Origin: UBA5793 sp040255465 | Lineage (GTDB): Bacteria; Planctomycetota; Phycisphaerae; Phycisphaerales; UBA5793 | Length of the DNA stretch: 64,000 nt | Assembly: GCA_040255465.1 (NCBI GenBank) | Contig: JBDZVA010000009.1 | Coordinates: 19,903-83,902 of the forward strand | Reading direction: 5' to 3' | Part shown: in pieces, positions 24,882 through 32,049 of the stretch | Layout of the letters: every line of letters starts with the position of its first letter | Position numbering within the stretch: position 1 is the first letter of the stretch | The notes under the pieces: generated by a model | Told to the model about the DNA's origin: nothing | Database searches by the model: none | What the model saw: the letters and a program-made list of their open reading frames with translations, nothing else | Translations under genes and position numbers: made by a program

Positions 24882-25101
24882 GATTCGACAACTCCTTGAT
24901 CAGCCAAGCGGCATAGTGGACCAGGTTGATCGTGCCGTCGCCATTGGTCGGCGCGCCGGAGTCGATGTCCAGTTCCACCATGGCCTCACTGACCGGTTGG
25001 CCGCCCACGCGCGTCAACAGCCGCGCCGTGTCGGTCACCGATAGAGCGGCCGGGTTGAGGCCGCCCGGGCGTTCGTTCTGGTCGTCATGCGGCGTAGACA
25101 C
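24871..25101 (-). CDS. Small terminase-associated protein
   Basis: 76 aa from GTG25101 (GGAGG seven bases before). Its body, LNPAALSVTDTARLLTRVGG ... INLVHYAAWLIKE, follows the same plan as the N-terminus of the large terminase (LKPGELCRLLN ... VDLLRYTAWLVIE). It is most likely the small subunit or a DNA-recognition helper; overlap with the terminase start (11 bp) supports joint translation. Confidence 0.62.
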   Translation of the reverse strand: MSTPHDDQNERPGGLNPAALSVTDTARLLTRVGGQPVSEAMVELDIDSGAPTNGDGTINLVHYAAWLIKELSNRGD

Positions 25102-25402
25102 GGCGGCCCTCCATGGCCCACGTCGCGACCGGCGCGCATGAGGCGAGGCGTTGGGCCACCTTGCAGCGCGGCCCAACGTGGGCCAACACGGCGCGATGTT
25201 CGACGATTCCTAGCAGATGCCTAGCACATGGCGCGCTCTTCGTGGCGAGGTTCCCCACACTCATGCCCAGTTGTGCACAATCTGCGAATCCTGCTCGAAT
25301 CCTCGGCAATTCCCCTTGCATGTGCGCGCTGTTCATGCCCTCATGTGTGCAACGCGAGGCGAAACACGCCGCCCGCCAACCAACACGAAAGGACGCACCA
25401 CC
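25102..25402. other. Divergent intergenic region with inverted repeats
   Basis: A 301-bp gap separating the leftward packaging genes from the rightward small-gene cluster, so it should hold back-to-back promoters. It contains CGTTGGGCC (25149-25157) and GGCCCAACG (25170-25178), 9-bp inverted arms, directly followed by GGGCCAAC. The 12-mer ACGTGGGCCAAC at 25176-25187 recurs at 30593-30604. No clear -35/-10 pair could be named. A 97-codon plus ORF here is not supported. Confidence 0.45.
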
Positions 25403-25873
25403 ATGACGACGCGAACGAAGAAGACCGACGTGAGCAAACGAATCCGCGAGCACGCGATGTTCAGCGAAACCGACCTGCGCTACCTGCGGGCCAAGGGCTA
25501 CACCGACGCCGAGATCCTGGCGTTCTGGGATCGAGACCACGCGATGGGCAAGACGCCGGTGACCCACGCCAGCACGCGAATCGAGAGCATCGCGATCCGC
25601 GTCGAATCGGTTCAGAAGCAGGTGCGGGCCAGCGCGGCGCTGAGCATCGAACTGGGCATCAGCACCTACAAGACCGGCTGCGCCAACGTCGCGGTCAGCG
25701 ACACCTACGCACCGACGTACGGGTTCATGGCCACCGCGATCGATACCACGCGGCGATCCCTGGCGCAGCGCATCTTCGAGAAGGACGCGAAAGACCTCGA
25801 CGCCGGCCAGTGCGGCGAACTCGACGCGGTGATTCGCGCCTGCATGCTCGTCGCCAACGTCAGCCAGATCTGA
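25403..25873 (+). CDS. Hypothetical prophage protein
   Basis: 156 aa, first gene of a rightward run of small early-type genes, with AAAGGA about nine bases before ATG25403. It is basic at the start, then FSETDLRYLRAKGYTDAEILAFWDRDHAMGK (~20-50), which reads as a small helical DNA-binding segment, and later a Ser/Ala-rich region with two short helices. No known family recognised. The long opposite-strand ORF over this region was rejected. Confidence 0.65.
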   Translation: MTTRTKKTDVSKRIREHAMFSETDLRYLRAKGYTDAEILAFWDRDHAMGKTPVTHASTRIESIAIRVESVQKQVRASAALSIELGISTYKTGCANVAVSDTYAPTYGFMATAIDTTRRSLAQRIFEKDAKDLDAGQCGELDAVIRACMLVANVSQI

Positions 25874-25903
25874 ACCAGCCAGCCACGGGAAGGAGACCCC
25901 ACC

Positions 25904-26218
25904 ATGTTCATCAAGAGCATCACCATCGAAGGCGTAGACGGGGACATCGAGATGGTCCACGTTGACGAGACGCCCAGCGGCCGAGGCGCCGGCGTGCTTG
26001 TCATGGAATTGACCGAATCGAAGCGCCGCGATCAGACGACCCGGCGCGGCAATCGCACCATCTGCATGATGGAAGCCAAACAGAGCGACGAGGAGCAGTT
26101 CGCCGCCGCGATTGAAGCGGCCAAGGCCATCTGCGGCGTGAGCCGCGGCAAGGTCAACGCCACCAACAGCATGATCCACGAAGTGTGGCGCGAGATGCAA
26201 CGCGTCGCAGGCTGCTGA
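25904..26218 (+). CDS. Hypothetical prophage protein
   Basis: 104 aa, preceded by a clear AAGGAG. A short beta-rich N-terminus (MFIKSITIEGVDGDIEMVHVDE) is followed by a helical half (EEQFAAAIEAAKAICGVSRGKVNATNSMIHEVWREMQ). No family recognised; likely a small cytoplasmic protein of the same operon. Confidence 0.65.
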   Translation: MFIKSITIEGVDGDIEMVHVDETPSGRGAGVLVMELTESKRRDQTTRRGNRTICMMEAKQSDEEQFAAAIEAAKAICGVSRGKVNATNSMIHEVWREMQRVAGC

Positions 26219-26245
26219 ACCAATGCCACAAAGAACGGAGACGCC

Positions 26246-26482
26246 ATGAATACGACACGCGACAACACCTTGAACACCATCGCCCGCGAGGCCCTGGGGC
26301 TTGAGACGCTGGAAACCCGGAACAGTGACAGCCTCGACTTTCATGACACCGCCGTCTGGTGCGTCAAGGAAGCACTCGAGCGAGCGTACGAGGCGGGTCG
26401 ACAATCGGCGCGGCCGAACAAGGCCGTCTGCCCTGCCTGCGGCCGCAAGATCGAGATCACGCCGGTGCCGAGGAAGAACTGA
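26246..26482 (+). CDS. DUF6900-like protein with zinc knuckle
   Basis: 78 aa. The segment LNTIAREALGLETLETRNSD and SLDFHDTAVWCVKEALERAYEAG fits the DUF6900 pattern. A C-terminal CPACGRK supplies half a zinc site. Small prophage and plasmid genes of this family are common, function unknown. Good ribosome site (AACGGAGA). Confidence 0.7.
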   Translation: MNTTRDNTLNTIAREALGLETLETRNSDSLDFHDTAVWCVKEALERAYEAGRQSARPNKAVCPACGRKIEITPVPRKN

Positions 26483-26554
26483 ACCACCACGCGTGGCGGT
26501 GACGTTCATCGCCGCGAGATCACCAACCGCTGCATCAACGAAAGGATCAGCACG

Positions 26555-27595
26555 ATGAAGAAGAACGAGATCAAAATCGGGAACACGTACACCGCGAAGG
26601 TGTCCGGCAACATCGCCAAGGTGCGTATCGATGCCGAGAACAAGAACGGCGGCTGGGACGCAACGAACCTCGCCACGAAGAAGAAGGTGCGAATCAAGAG
26701 CGCCCAGCGATTGCGGGCCGAAGCGGGACCGCCGCCAACTGCGGCGAGCGAAAAGAAGGACGGCACCAAGGCCTCCGGCGTGAAACCCGGGGGCCGCGCT
26801 GTTGATGGGAAGATCGCCGAGCGCGACGCCAAGGCCGCAGCGAAGGGTCTGGTCATGAAGACCGAGATCGTTAACGGCAAGGAACGATCGCGCTGGGTGA
26901 AAAAGGCCGAGGAGGCCGCCGCCCAGCAAGGTACGTCGCCAGCAACGCCCAAGCGCAAGGGCCGACGGACGCCGCCGCGCATCGCGCTGGTGAACAAGGA
27001 TGATTTCGCGACGATCGCCAAGCAGGTCCAGGATCTGCCCACCAGCCGCAACCACGTCTGCTGGAAGAAGAACGGAAAACTCTACGAGTTGTACTTCCGC
27101 GTTGACGGCCGCACGCCGCTGCTCTACCGCGTGCCCGCCGACTCGCCCATCGATGAGAAGACTGGTTGCCGCGAGGTGGACGCCTCGGGCAGTGTGACGG
27201 GCGTCTTTCACATCAAGCAGAGCATCAAGCAACTCACCGGCAAGACGCCGGCGCAACTCGGCATCACCATGCCGCCGGACCGCGGCGCGCCTAAAGCACG
27301 GACGACCAACGCGACGAGCAAAACGACTGAGGGCAAGGCCGACGCCAAACCCCGCAAGAAGCGCGAGGGTCTCAGCGGGCTCCACGCCGCAGCGCAGGTC
27401 CTGGGGCGGGCCAAGGAACCGCTCGACGCGAAGACGATCGCCGAGCGCGCCATCGCCGCAGGCTGGAAAACCAACGGCGCCACGCCGCACGCGACGCTCT
27501 ACGCGGCGATGATCCGCGAAATCAAAGCCAAGGGCAAGGAAGCGCGGTTCATCAAAGCCGACAAGGGCCGGTTCACGGCCCGGAAAGGAGCGTGA
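26555..27595 (+). CDS. DUF with C-terminal HARE-HTH domain
   Basis: 346 aa, very basic. An N-terminal small-barrel-like part (IKIGNTYTAKVSGNIAKVRI, VRIKSAQRLR) is followed by a long disordered Lys/Ala/Pro region, a central conserved block (KKNGKLYELYFRVDGRTPLLYRVP) and a C-terminal HARE-HTH winged-helix domain (GLHAAAQVLGRAKEPLDAKT, GWKTNGATPHATLYAAMIRE, GRFTARKGA). HARE-HTH domains occur in chromatin and restriction-linked proteins and probably bind modified DNA. It may act on the prophage genome or counter the methyltransferase/restriction genes nearby (inference). Confidence 0.75.
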   Translation: MKKNEIKIGNTYTAKVSGNIAKVRIDAENKNGGWDATNLATKKKVRIKSAQRLRAEAGPPPTAASEKKDGTKASGVKPGGRAVDGKIAERDAKAAAKGLVMKTEIVNGKERSRWVKKAEEAAAQQGTSPATPKRKGRRTPPRIALVNKDDFATIAKQVQDLPTSRNHVCWKKNGKLYELYFRVDGRTPLLYRVPADSPIDEKTGCREVDASGSVTGVFHIKQSIKQLTGKTPAQLGITMPPDRGAPKARTTNATSKTTEGKADAKPRKKREGLSGLHAAAQVLGRAKEPLDAKTIAERAIAAGWKTNGATPHATLYAAMIREIKAKGKEARFIKADKGRFTARKGA

Positions 27596-27598
27596 TCG

Positions 27599-27817
27599 AT
27601 GGACCGGCAAGTCCAACGACTCCTCGCCCATGCCGACCAGGCTCGCGCCACCATGCGCGACACCCTGGCCGCCATGCCCGCCGTCGACAAGGCCGCGCTG
27701 ATTCGCACCTGCGCCGCGGGCGATCTCGCTGGCTTCGACGAACGCACCGCGCTGCTGGTGGGCCTGCTCGCGGTGGTCGCCATCTTCGACCTGAGCGAAC
27801 CCCGAAAGGAGGACTGA
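27599..27817 (+). CDS. Hypothetical small helical protein
   Basis: 72 aa, start four bases after the previous stop with AAGGAG upstream. Mostly helical (QVQRLLAHADQARATMRDTLAAM) with a hydrophobic patch ALLVGLLAVVAIF that is too short to be confidently membrane-spanning. No family recognised; part of the rightward small-gene operon. Confidence 0.6.
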   Translation: MDRQVQRLLAHADQARATMRDTLAAMPAVDKAALIRTCAAGDLAGFDERTALLVGLLAVVAIFDLSEPRKED

Positions 27818-27820
27818 ACC

Positions 27821-28024
27821 ATGCTGCGCATCGTCGTGCTTGTCAAGAAGTCCACGCTCCACGTCCTGGCCGAACATTCGGATCAGGACATGGGACCCAT
27901 CGTCGAACTCAACGACGCCGAGGCGCTGGTCATGCTGACCGCCGAGGTCGTCGCGCGCCTCATTTCCCTTGCCAAGCCGGAGGATGAACGCATCGACGAC
28001 GTCATCACCCGGCTGGCGCTTTGA
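27821..28024 (+). CDS. Hypothetical small protein
   Basis: 67 aa, preceded by AGGAGG. Short strand (MLRIVVLVKKSTLHVL) then acidic helices. No recognised family. Strong ribosome site and tight spacing to both neighbours support expression. Confidence 0.6.
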   Translation: MLRIVVLVKKSTLHVLAEHSDQDMGPIVELNDAEALVMLTAEVVARLISLAKPEDERIDDVITRLAL

Positions 28025-28041
28025 GAAAGGACCGATCACCC

Positions 28042-28236
28042 ATGATCTGCCATAGCGATGACCACCTCGTCGAACCCGAGGACGCCTGCCCGGAATGCGG
28101 CGAGCGTCGCGTTGATGAACTGATCTGGCAGAACGATGAGGATGAGCAGGTGCGCTGCGCCACCTGCGGCTTCGTTTACATCCCGCCATGCACGCAGCGA
28201 AGAAAGGAGCAGTGCGATGCCGATGCAACTGAATGA
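28042..28236 (+). CDS. Small zinc-ribbon protein
   Basis: 64 aa from ATG28042 (GAAAGGA upstream); the longer TTG reading from 28021 is unnecessary. Two CxxC knuckles, CPECGERR and CATCGFVY, make a rubredoxin-like zinc ribbon. Likely a nucleic-acid or protein-binding adaptor. Confidence 0.68.
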   Translation: MICHSDDHLVEPEDACPECGERRVDELIWQNDEDEQVRCATCGFVYIPPCTQRRKEQCDADATE

Positions 28237-28609
28237 GACATTCGTCGTCGATGCCGCCAGCGGCGCGCTGCTGCGCCGCGTGGTGCCTCGGCGGGGCAAG
28301 CCTTACGAGCACATGTGTACGAAGCAGGTCTACGACGACGTGGCCTATGCGATCGAGCAGATGGGCAATGCTGCGTTCACCATGGAGGACATCCGCGCCA
28401 AGGCGGGCGGCGGCGATGAAGCGAACATGCCGCCTTGGTCGCAGGTCGCGACAGCGATCGCGTTCCTGAAAGAACGGTCCTGCATCGTGCCGGCCCGCGA
28501 GCGCAAGCATGTCGCGGCGAGCGACTTTGTGTACGAGGACGCGCTGATTGAATATCACGCGCTGCGCGAGAAGGGACCGGAGGAGGCGGCGGAGGCATCG
28601 GGCGAGTAG
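28217..28609 (+). CDS. Hypothetical protein with helical C-terminus
   Basis: 130 aa from ATG28217 with AAGGAG upstream, overlapping the zinc-ribbon gene end by 20 bp. The region VYDDVAYAIEQMGNAAFTME followed by WSQVATAIAFLKERSCIVPA looks like a small winged-helix. Last gene of the rightward run, nearly convergent with the HNH gene (8-bp gap). Confidence 0.65.
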   Translation: MPMQLNETFVVDAASGALLRRVVPRRGKPYEHMCTKQVYDDVAYAIEQMGNAAFTMEDIRAKAGGGDEANMPPWSQVATAIAFLKERSCIVPARERKHVAASDFVYEDALIEYHALREKGPEEAAEASGE

Positions 28610-28617
28610 CACCCACA

Positions 28618-29085
28618 TCATCCGTGAACCCCGACAGCCTCGGTTTCGACCGCGGCTGTCTCTCCGGTGTCCATGCATCCCGCCTTCGTCCGACGACGCC
28701 GCTTCTTCTTGTTCTCAACCGCATCGATAGACGCGCACCGCTTGCAAATCCCCATGGCCCCGTTGCGGCCGGGATACTCATAGAACTCCGTGTCGATCCG
28801 CCGATACCAGCGGCAACGACGACAACGCTTGAACCAGATCTCGCCGCAGCGAATGCACCCGCTGTGAATGCGCTTGTGCTCCATGCGTGTGACGAGCATG
28901 AGATTCGCCAGTCGGTTGTCGAGCTTGTCACCGTTGATGTGATGGATTTCCATGCCCGGAGGCACGGGACCGTGTGCCGCTTCCCACACCAGCACATGCT
29001 CCATGCGCTGCTTTCGGTCTTTGCAGCGGATTCGCCGGTATCCGAACTTGGTGATCGTGCCCTGCGGCGTCGGATAGGTTCTCAT
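28618..29085 (-). CDS. HNH endonuclease
   Basis: 155 aa. The HNH_3-type core EIHHINGDKLDNRLANLMLV (H-H-I-N-G-D, then N-R-x-N-L) is complete, preceded by RMEHVLVWEAAHG. A C-terminal set of cysteines (CIRCGEIWFKRCRRC) can bind zinc. Such nucleases in prophages act in packaging or as homing enzymes. Start ATG overlaps the methyltransferase stop (4 bp). Confidence 0.85.
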   Translation of the reverse strand: MRTYPTPQGTITKFGYRRIRCKDRKQRMEHVLVWEAAHGPVPPGMEIHHINGDKLDNRLANLMLVTRMEHKRIHSGCIRCGEIWFKRCRRCRWYRRIDTEFYEYPGRNGAMGICKRCASIDAVENKKKRRRRTKAGCMDTGETAAVETEAVGVHG

Positions 29086-30446
29086 CGCATGTTCTCCTCG
29101 CGCGGCTGCATGGGGATCGGCGACTCGCCGGTGCGCTCCAGGATGGCGGGATTCCCTGAGAACCGCTGATACCGATCCACGATGACATCGCAGTATGCCG
29201 GATCGAGTTCCATCAGGAATGCGCGGCGGTCGGTGCGTTCCGCCCCGATCAGAGTGGAACCCGATCCTCCGAAGAGATCCAAAATGTTTTCACCCGGACG
29301 AGACGAGTATTGAATCGCACGCACCGCGAGTTCGACCGGTTTCTGAGTTAAATGCTGCATTGACGCCGGGTTGACCTTCTTCACGTGCCAGAGATCGGTC
29401 GCGTTGTTGGGCCCGAAGAAGCGGTGCGCAGCGCCCTCGCGCCAACCGTAGAAACAGATCTCGAACGCGCCCATGAAGTCCTTGCGAGTTAGGACCGGGT
29501 GCTGCTTGTCCCAGACGATTCCCTGGCTGAAGTACAGGCCCGCGCGCTTGAGCGGCCCCGGGTAGTTGCCGAGGTTCGCATATCCACCCCAGATGTAGAA
29601 GCCGCCACCTGGAATGAGGACGCGAGCCATGTTGCCGAACCACGCATCGAGCAGCTCGTCGAATGCCTCGTCGCTGACGAAGTCGTTGGCCAGCGGTCGG
29701 TCCTTGGCCCGCATCTTCTTCGTCGTTCGCTTCTTCTCACCCTGGCGGGCCACATCGAACGACTGGTGGTGCGTGCGCGTCTTCTTCGTCGCCTCTGGGA
29801 ATGACGAGTTGCCGGCGGCGATCGCGTTGTTTGATCGCGGCTCGACTTTGACGTTGTACGGCGGATCGGTGTTGACCAGATGGACCGGCTGGCCATCGAG
29901 CAGTCGATCGACGTCGGCGGCGCTGGCGCTGTCACCGCACAGCAATCGGTGCTCTCCGAGACTCCACAGATCGCCGCGCCTCGTGATCGGCTCGTCCGGC
30001 GGCTCGGGAATTGAGTCCGGATCCGTCAATCCCTCACTCACGCCTGGGTCGAGCAACTTCGCCAGGTCATCCGCGTTGAAGCCGAGGCTCGACCAGTCGA
30101 TCCCAGCGCCCTGGAGTTCGGCCATCTCCAACGGCAGCAGTTCCATGTTCCATTCTGCGAGTTCGGCCGACTTGTTGTCGGCGATCCGATACGCGCGCAC
30201 CTGCTCGGGCTTGAGATCAGTCGCGATATGCACCGGCACCATCTCCAGGCCGAGCTTCTGCGCCGCTTTCCAGCGCGTATGGCCGCAGATGATCACACCG
30301 TCCCCATCCACGACGATCGGCTGCCGCCAGCCGAAGGCGGTGATGCTGGTGGCCACGGCGTCCACTGCGTCGTCGTTGAGCCGCGGGTTCTTCTCGTAGG
30401 GCTTGATTTCGGCCAGTGGCCGCAGATCGACCTTGAACGCATTCAT
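29082..30446 (-). CDS. ParB-like / DNA methyltransferase fusion
   Basis: 454 aa from ATG30446 (AAGGAG). Residues ~8-95 are a ParB/Srx-like domain (EIKPYEKNPRLNDDAVDAVATSI, IICGHTRWKAAQKLG, YRIADNKSAELAEW). The methyltransferase has motif IV DPPYNVK (near 215) before motif I DLFGGSGST (near 405), the beta-class order for N4-cytosine or N6-adenine methylation. ParB-methylase fusions are common in phages, usually as orphan methylases protecting phage DNA or marking it for replication. It is within a leftward run with overlapping starts and stops. Confidence 0.88.
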   Translation of the reverse strand: MNAFKVDLRPLAEIKPYEKNPRLNDDAVDAVATSITAFGWRQPIVVDGDGVIICGHTRWKAAQKLGLEMVPVHIATDLKPEQVRAYRIADNKSAELAEWNMELLPLEMAELQGAGIDWSSLGFNADDLAKLLDPGVSEGLTDPDSIPEPPDEPITRRGDLWSLGEHRLLCGDSASAADVDRLLDGQPVHLVNTDPPYNVKVEPRSNNAIAAGNSSFPEATKKTRTHHQSFDVARQGEKKRTTKKMRAKDRPLANDFVSDEAFDELLDAWFGNMARVLIPGGGFYIWGGYANLGNYPGPLKRAGLYFSQGIVWDKQHPVLTRKDFMGAFEICFYGWREGAAHRFFGPNNATDLWHVKKVNPASMQHLTQKPVELAVRAIQYSSRPGENILDLFGGSGSTLIGAERTDRRAFLMELDPAYCDVIVDRYQRFSGNPAILERTGESPIPMQPREENMR

Positions 30447-31384
30447 GAGTCCGTTCTCCTTGTGCTGGTAGCCGGGCGGCCCGGGCGCGAATCCGCCGCC
30501 CCAGTAGCCGCCATGTCGCCGCCCACGTTCGCCCCTGTCGCGACATGTGCCGGAGTGGCGTAGTCGCGGCCGCCCACCGTGGGCACATTGCCACGTGGGC
30601 CAACGTCGTCGCCCACGATCGGCCCGCCGTGAACCGGCAGGGGCAGCAGGCCGATCTCCCGTTCCGATCTCGGCGCGGCAGCGAGGCGGACCTGCATGGC
30701 ATGTGCTCCTTCGCGCCACGCCAGCGCACAGTCGTCGTCGGAGTCGATGCCGGACGGCGCGTCGGCGGGGGCTTCCGTCAGCGCGGCGCGGCCGGCGCTC
30801 GTGATCGTGTACCACACCCGCCCATGCAGGTCAGCCCCGCTCAGCAGCCACCCGCGAACCAGCGCGGGAATGGCCCTCTCCTCAAGTTCCGACAGCAGGC
30901 GTCGGTTGGCGCGCCCTGCCTCGTCGCTCCCGCACCCGGCCCAGTTCGGCGGCGTACCCGCCAGCGCCCACTCCGCCGTCCATCGGGTGCCAACGTGCAT
31001 CATGCATGCTGCATCGTCATCGCACTCAGCGAGGCGCTGACAGACGTCCAGACCAGCGAGCCAGCACGGCGCACCGGCCAGCGAACATGCCCGCTCGATG
31101 CCGCCGTCGTGTAACCGAACCGCCACGACCTTCGTCCGCTCAACCCGGCGAGTGAGCAGGCCGTGCCGCTCGAGCCGGCCCAGCGCCTCGACATTCTCAT
31201 CACGCTCGTCACGGTCGCGACCGCTGTGCCGCCATCGCAACCCCGCGCCGGAGCGGAACGACCGCCGCGCGAGATAGGCCGCCGTCGCGCCCCCACCACC
31301 CCACGGCCCGCGCCACGGCGCGAACACCGCCCAGAGTTCGCCAGCAAGGTGGCAAAGCAAGGTGTCATCGATAGTTACGCTCAT
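30443..31384 (-). CDS. Hypothetical protein with repeat-like C-terminus
   Basis: 313 aa from ATG31384, overlapping both neighbours by ATGA. It is Ala/Arg/Gly-rich. A helical segment ENVEALGRLERHGLLTRRVERTKVVAVRLHDGGIERA (about 70-105) and a later ALVRGWLLSGADLHGRVWYTITSAGRAALTEA (about 185-215) both read as winged-helix units, so it may be a regulator. The C-terminus carries short semi-repeats (GPRGNVPTVGG, ATPAHVATGANVGG) that reflect repeated DNA also found upstream at 25.1 kb. Confidence 0.6.
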   Translation of the reverse strand: MSVTIDDTLLCHLAGELWAVFAPWRGPWGGGGATAAYLARRSFRSGAGLRWRHSGRDRDERDENVEALGRLERHGLLTRRVERTKVVAVRLHDGGIERACSLAGAPCWLAGLDVCQRLAECDDDAACMMHVGTRWTAEWALAGTPPNWAGCGSDEAGRANRRLLSELEERAIPALVRGWLLSGADLHGRVWYTITSAGRAALTEAPADAPSGIDSDDDCALAWREGAHAMQVRLAAAPRSEREIGLLPLPVHGGPIVGDDVGPRGNVPTVGGRDYATPAHVATGANVGGDMAATGAADSRPGRPATSTRRTDS

Positions 31385-31548
31385 GCAGCAACCTTCCCGA
31401 CCGCGCGCCATTCCGGAAAGTCGGACAGCGCCGCGTTATCTTGTGTCAGTGTGGTTTCGCGGCTGTTCCCGCGGGCCAAGCCTGCGCCTCTCGCCAGGGG
31501 GGAACCATTGACATCGACATCGCGCACTTCATGTTTCAGGTGTTGCAT
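31381..31548 (-). CDS. Small hypothetical protein
   Basis: 55 aa from ATG31548 (an ATG four codons earlier, at 31560, is equally possible). Its stop overlaps the next start (ATGA). It reads HLKHEVRDVDVNGSPLARG and is mostly polar. Support comes from the overlaps on both sides in a coupled operon; no family recognised. Confidence 0.45.
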   Translation of the reverse strand: MQHLKHEVRDVDVNGSPLARGAGLARGNSRETTLTQDNAALSDFPEWRAVGKVAA

Positions 31549-31768
31549 CACTCCCCCCATCAGTAACCGACTTGTGTACGAACTCACCGCACCAACCCTC
31601 ACACGCCACGAGCGGAAACTGCGCCAGCTCGTGCCCGCGCCAGACCGGTGATCGACGTCGGCACTCGCCGCCACCGAAGACGGACTCGCCTGAGAACACG
31701 ATCACGCCGGGGCGAGAGGCGGGAGGGTTCGGTCGAAAGAACCGGCATTGGTCACAACGTTCCTGCAT
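31529..31768 (-). CDS. Cysteine-rich small protein
   Basis: 79 aa from ATG31768, with an excellent GGAGGTGCC site. Five cysteines in the pattern CDQCRFF ... GGECRRR ... ACEGWCGEF suggest a small zinc-binding fold, a type often seen among phage early proteins. It is the first gene of the leftward coupled operon 31768-28618 and starts right next to the iteron region, so its promoter must lie within or beside that region. Confidence 0.68.
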   Translation of the reverse strand: MQERCDQCRFFRPNPPASRPGVIVFSGESVFGGGECRRRSPVWRGHELAQFPLVACEGWCGEFVHKSVTDGGSDATPET

Positions 31769-31783
31769 GGCACCTCCGTTGGA

Positions 31784-32038
31784 ATCCGTCACAGAAATCC
31801 ATCCACCCCCCTCACGCGTACGCGCGCGCCCGCTCAGGCAGCGCGCGCGGGGGCATGTGACGGAATTAGAAATAGATAGAGAGAGATTCTCTTTTTCCTT
31901 ACTTTTCCAGTACTTGCGCGACTCCGAATCCGTCACAACGGGCTGTGACGGATTGGTGATGGATTTGATGTTTTCGGCCCGCGCGGCGCGGAGAAACGTC
32001 ACCGATGCGACGGTTTGTGACGGATCTCTGTGACGGAT
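31784..32038. repeat. Iteron cluster with AT-rich stretch: candidate replication origin
   Basis: Gene-free gap with repeated TGTGACGGAT: forward at 31944-31953, 32016-32025 and 32029-32038 (13-bp phase), forward with one change (TGTGACGGAA) at 31856-31865, and inverted (ATCCGTCACA) at 31784-31793 and 31928-31937. The copies at 31927-31954 make a perfect 11-bp-arm inverted repeat around ACGGGC. A GC hairpin with 9-bp arms is at 31821-31849, and an A/T-rich purine-pyrimidine tract runs 31865-31915, as expected for a melting zone. It adjoins the primase-helicase gene. Alternatively it could be an operator array for a repressor. Confidence 0.6.
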
Positions 32039-32049
32039 TCGGATGGGCT

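Noticed and set aside
25085..28678. A 1197-codon open frame on the minus strand
   Set aside because: It is Arg/Leu/His-rich shadow sequence without family text, whereas the plus strand carries eight short genes with good ribosome sites and recognised domains.
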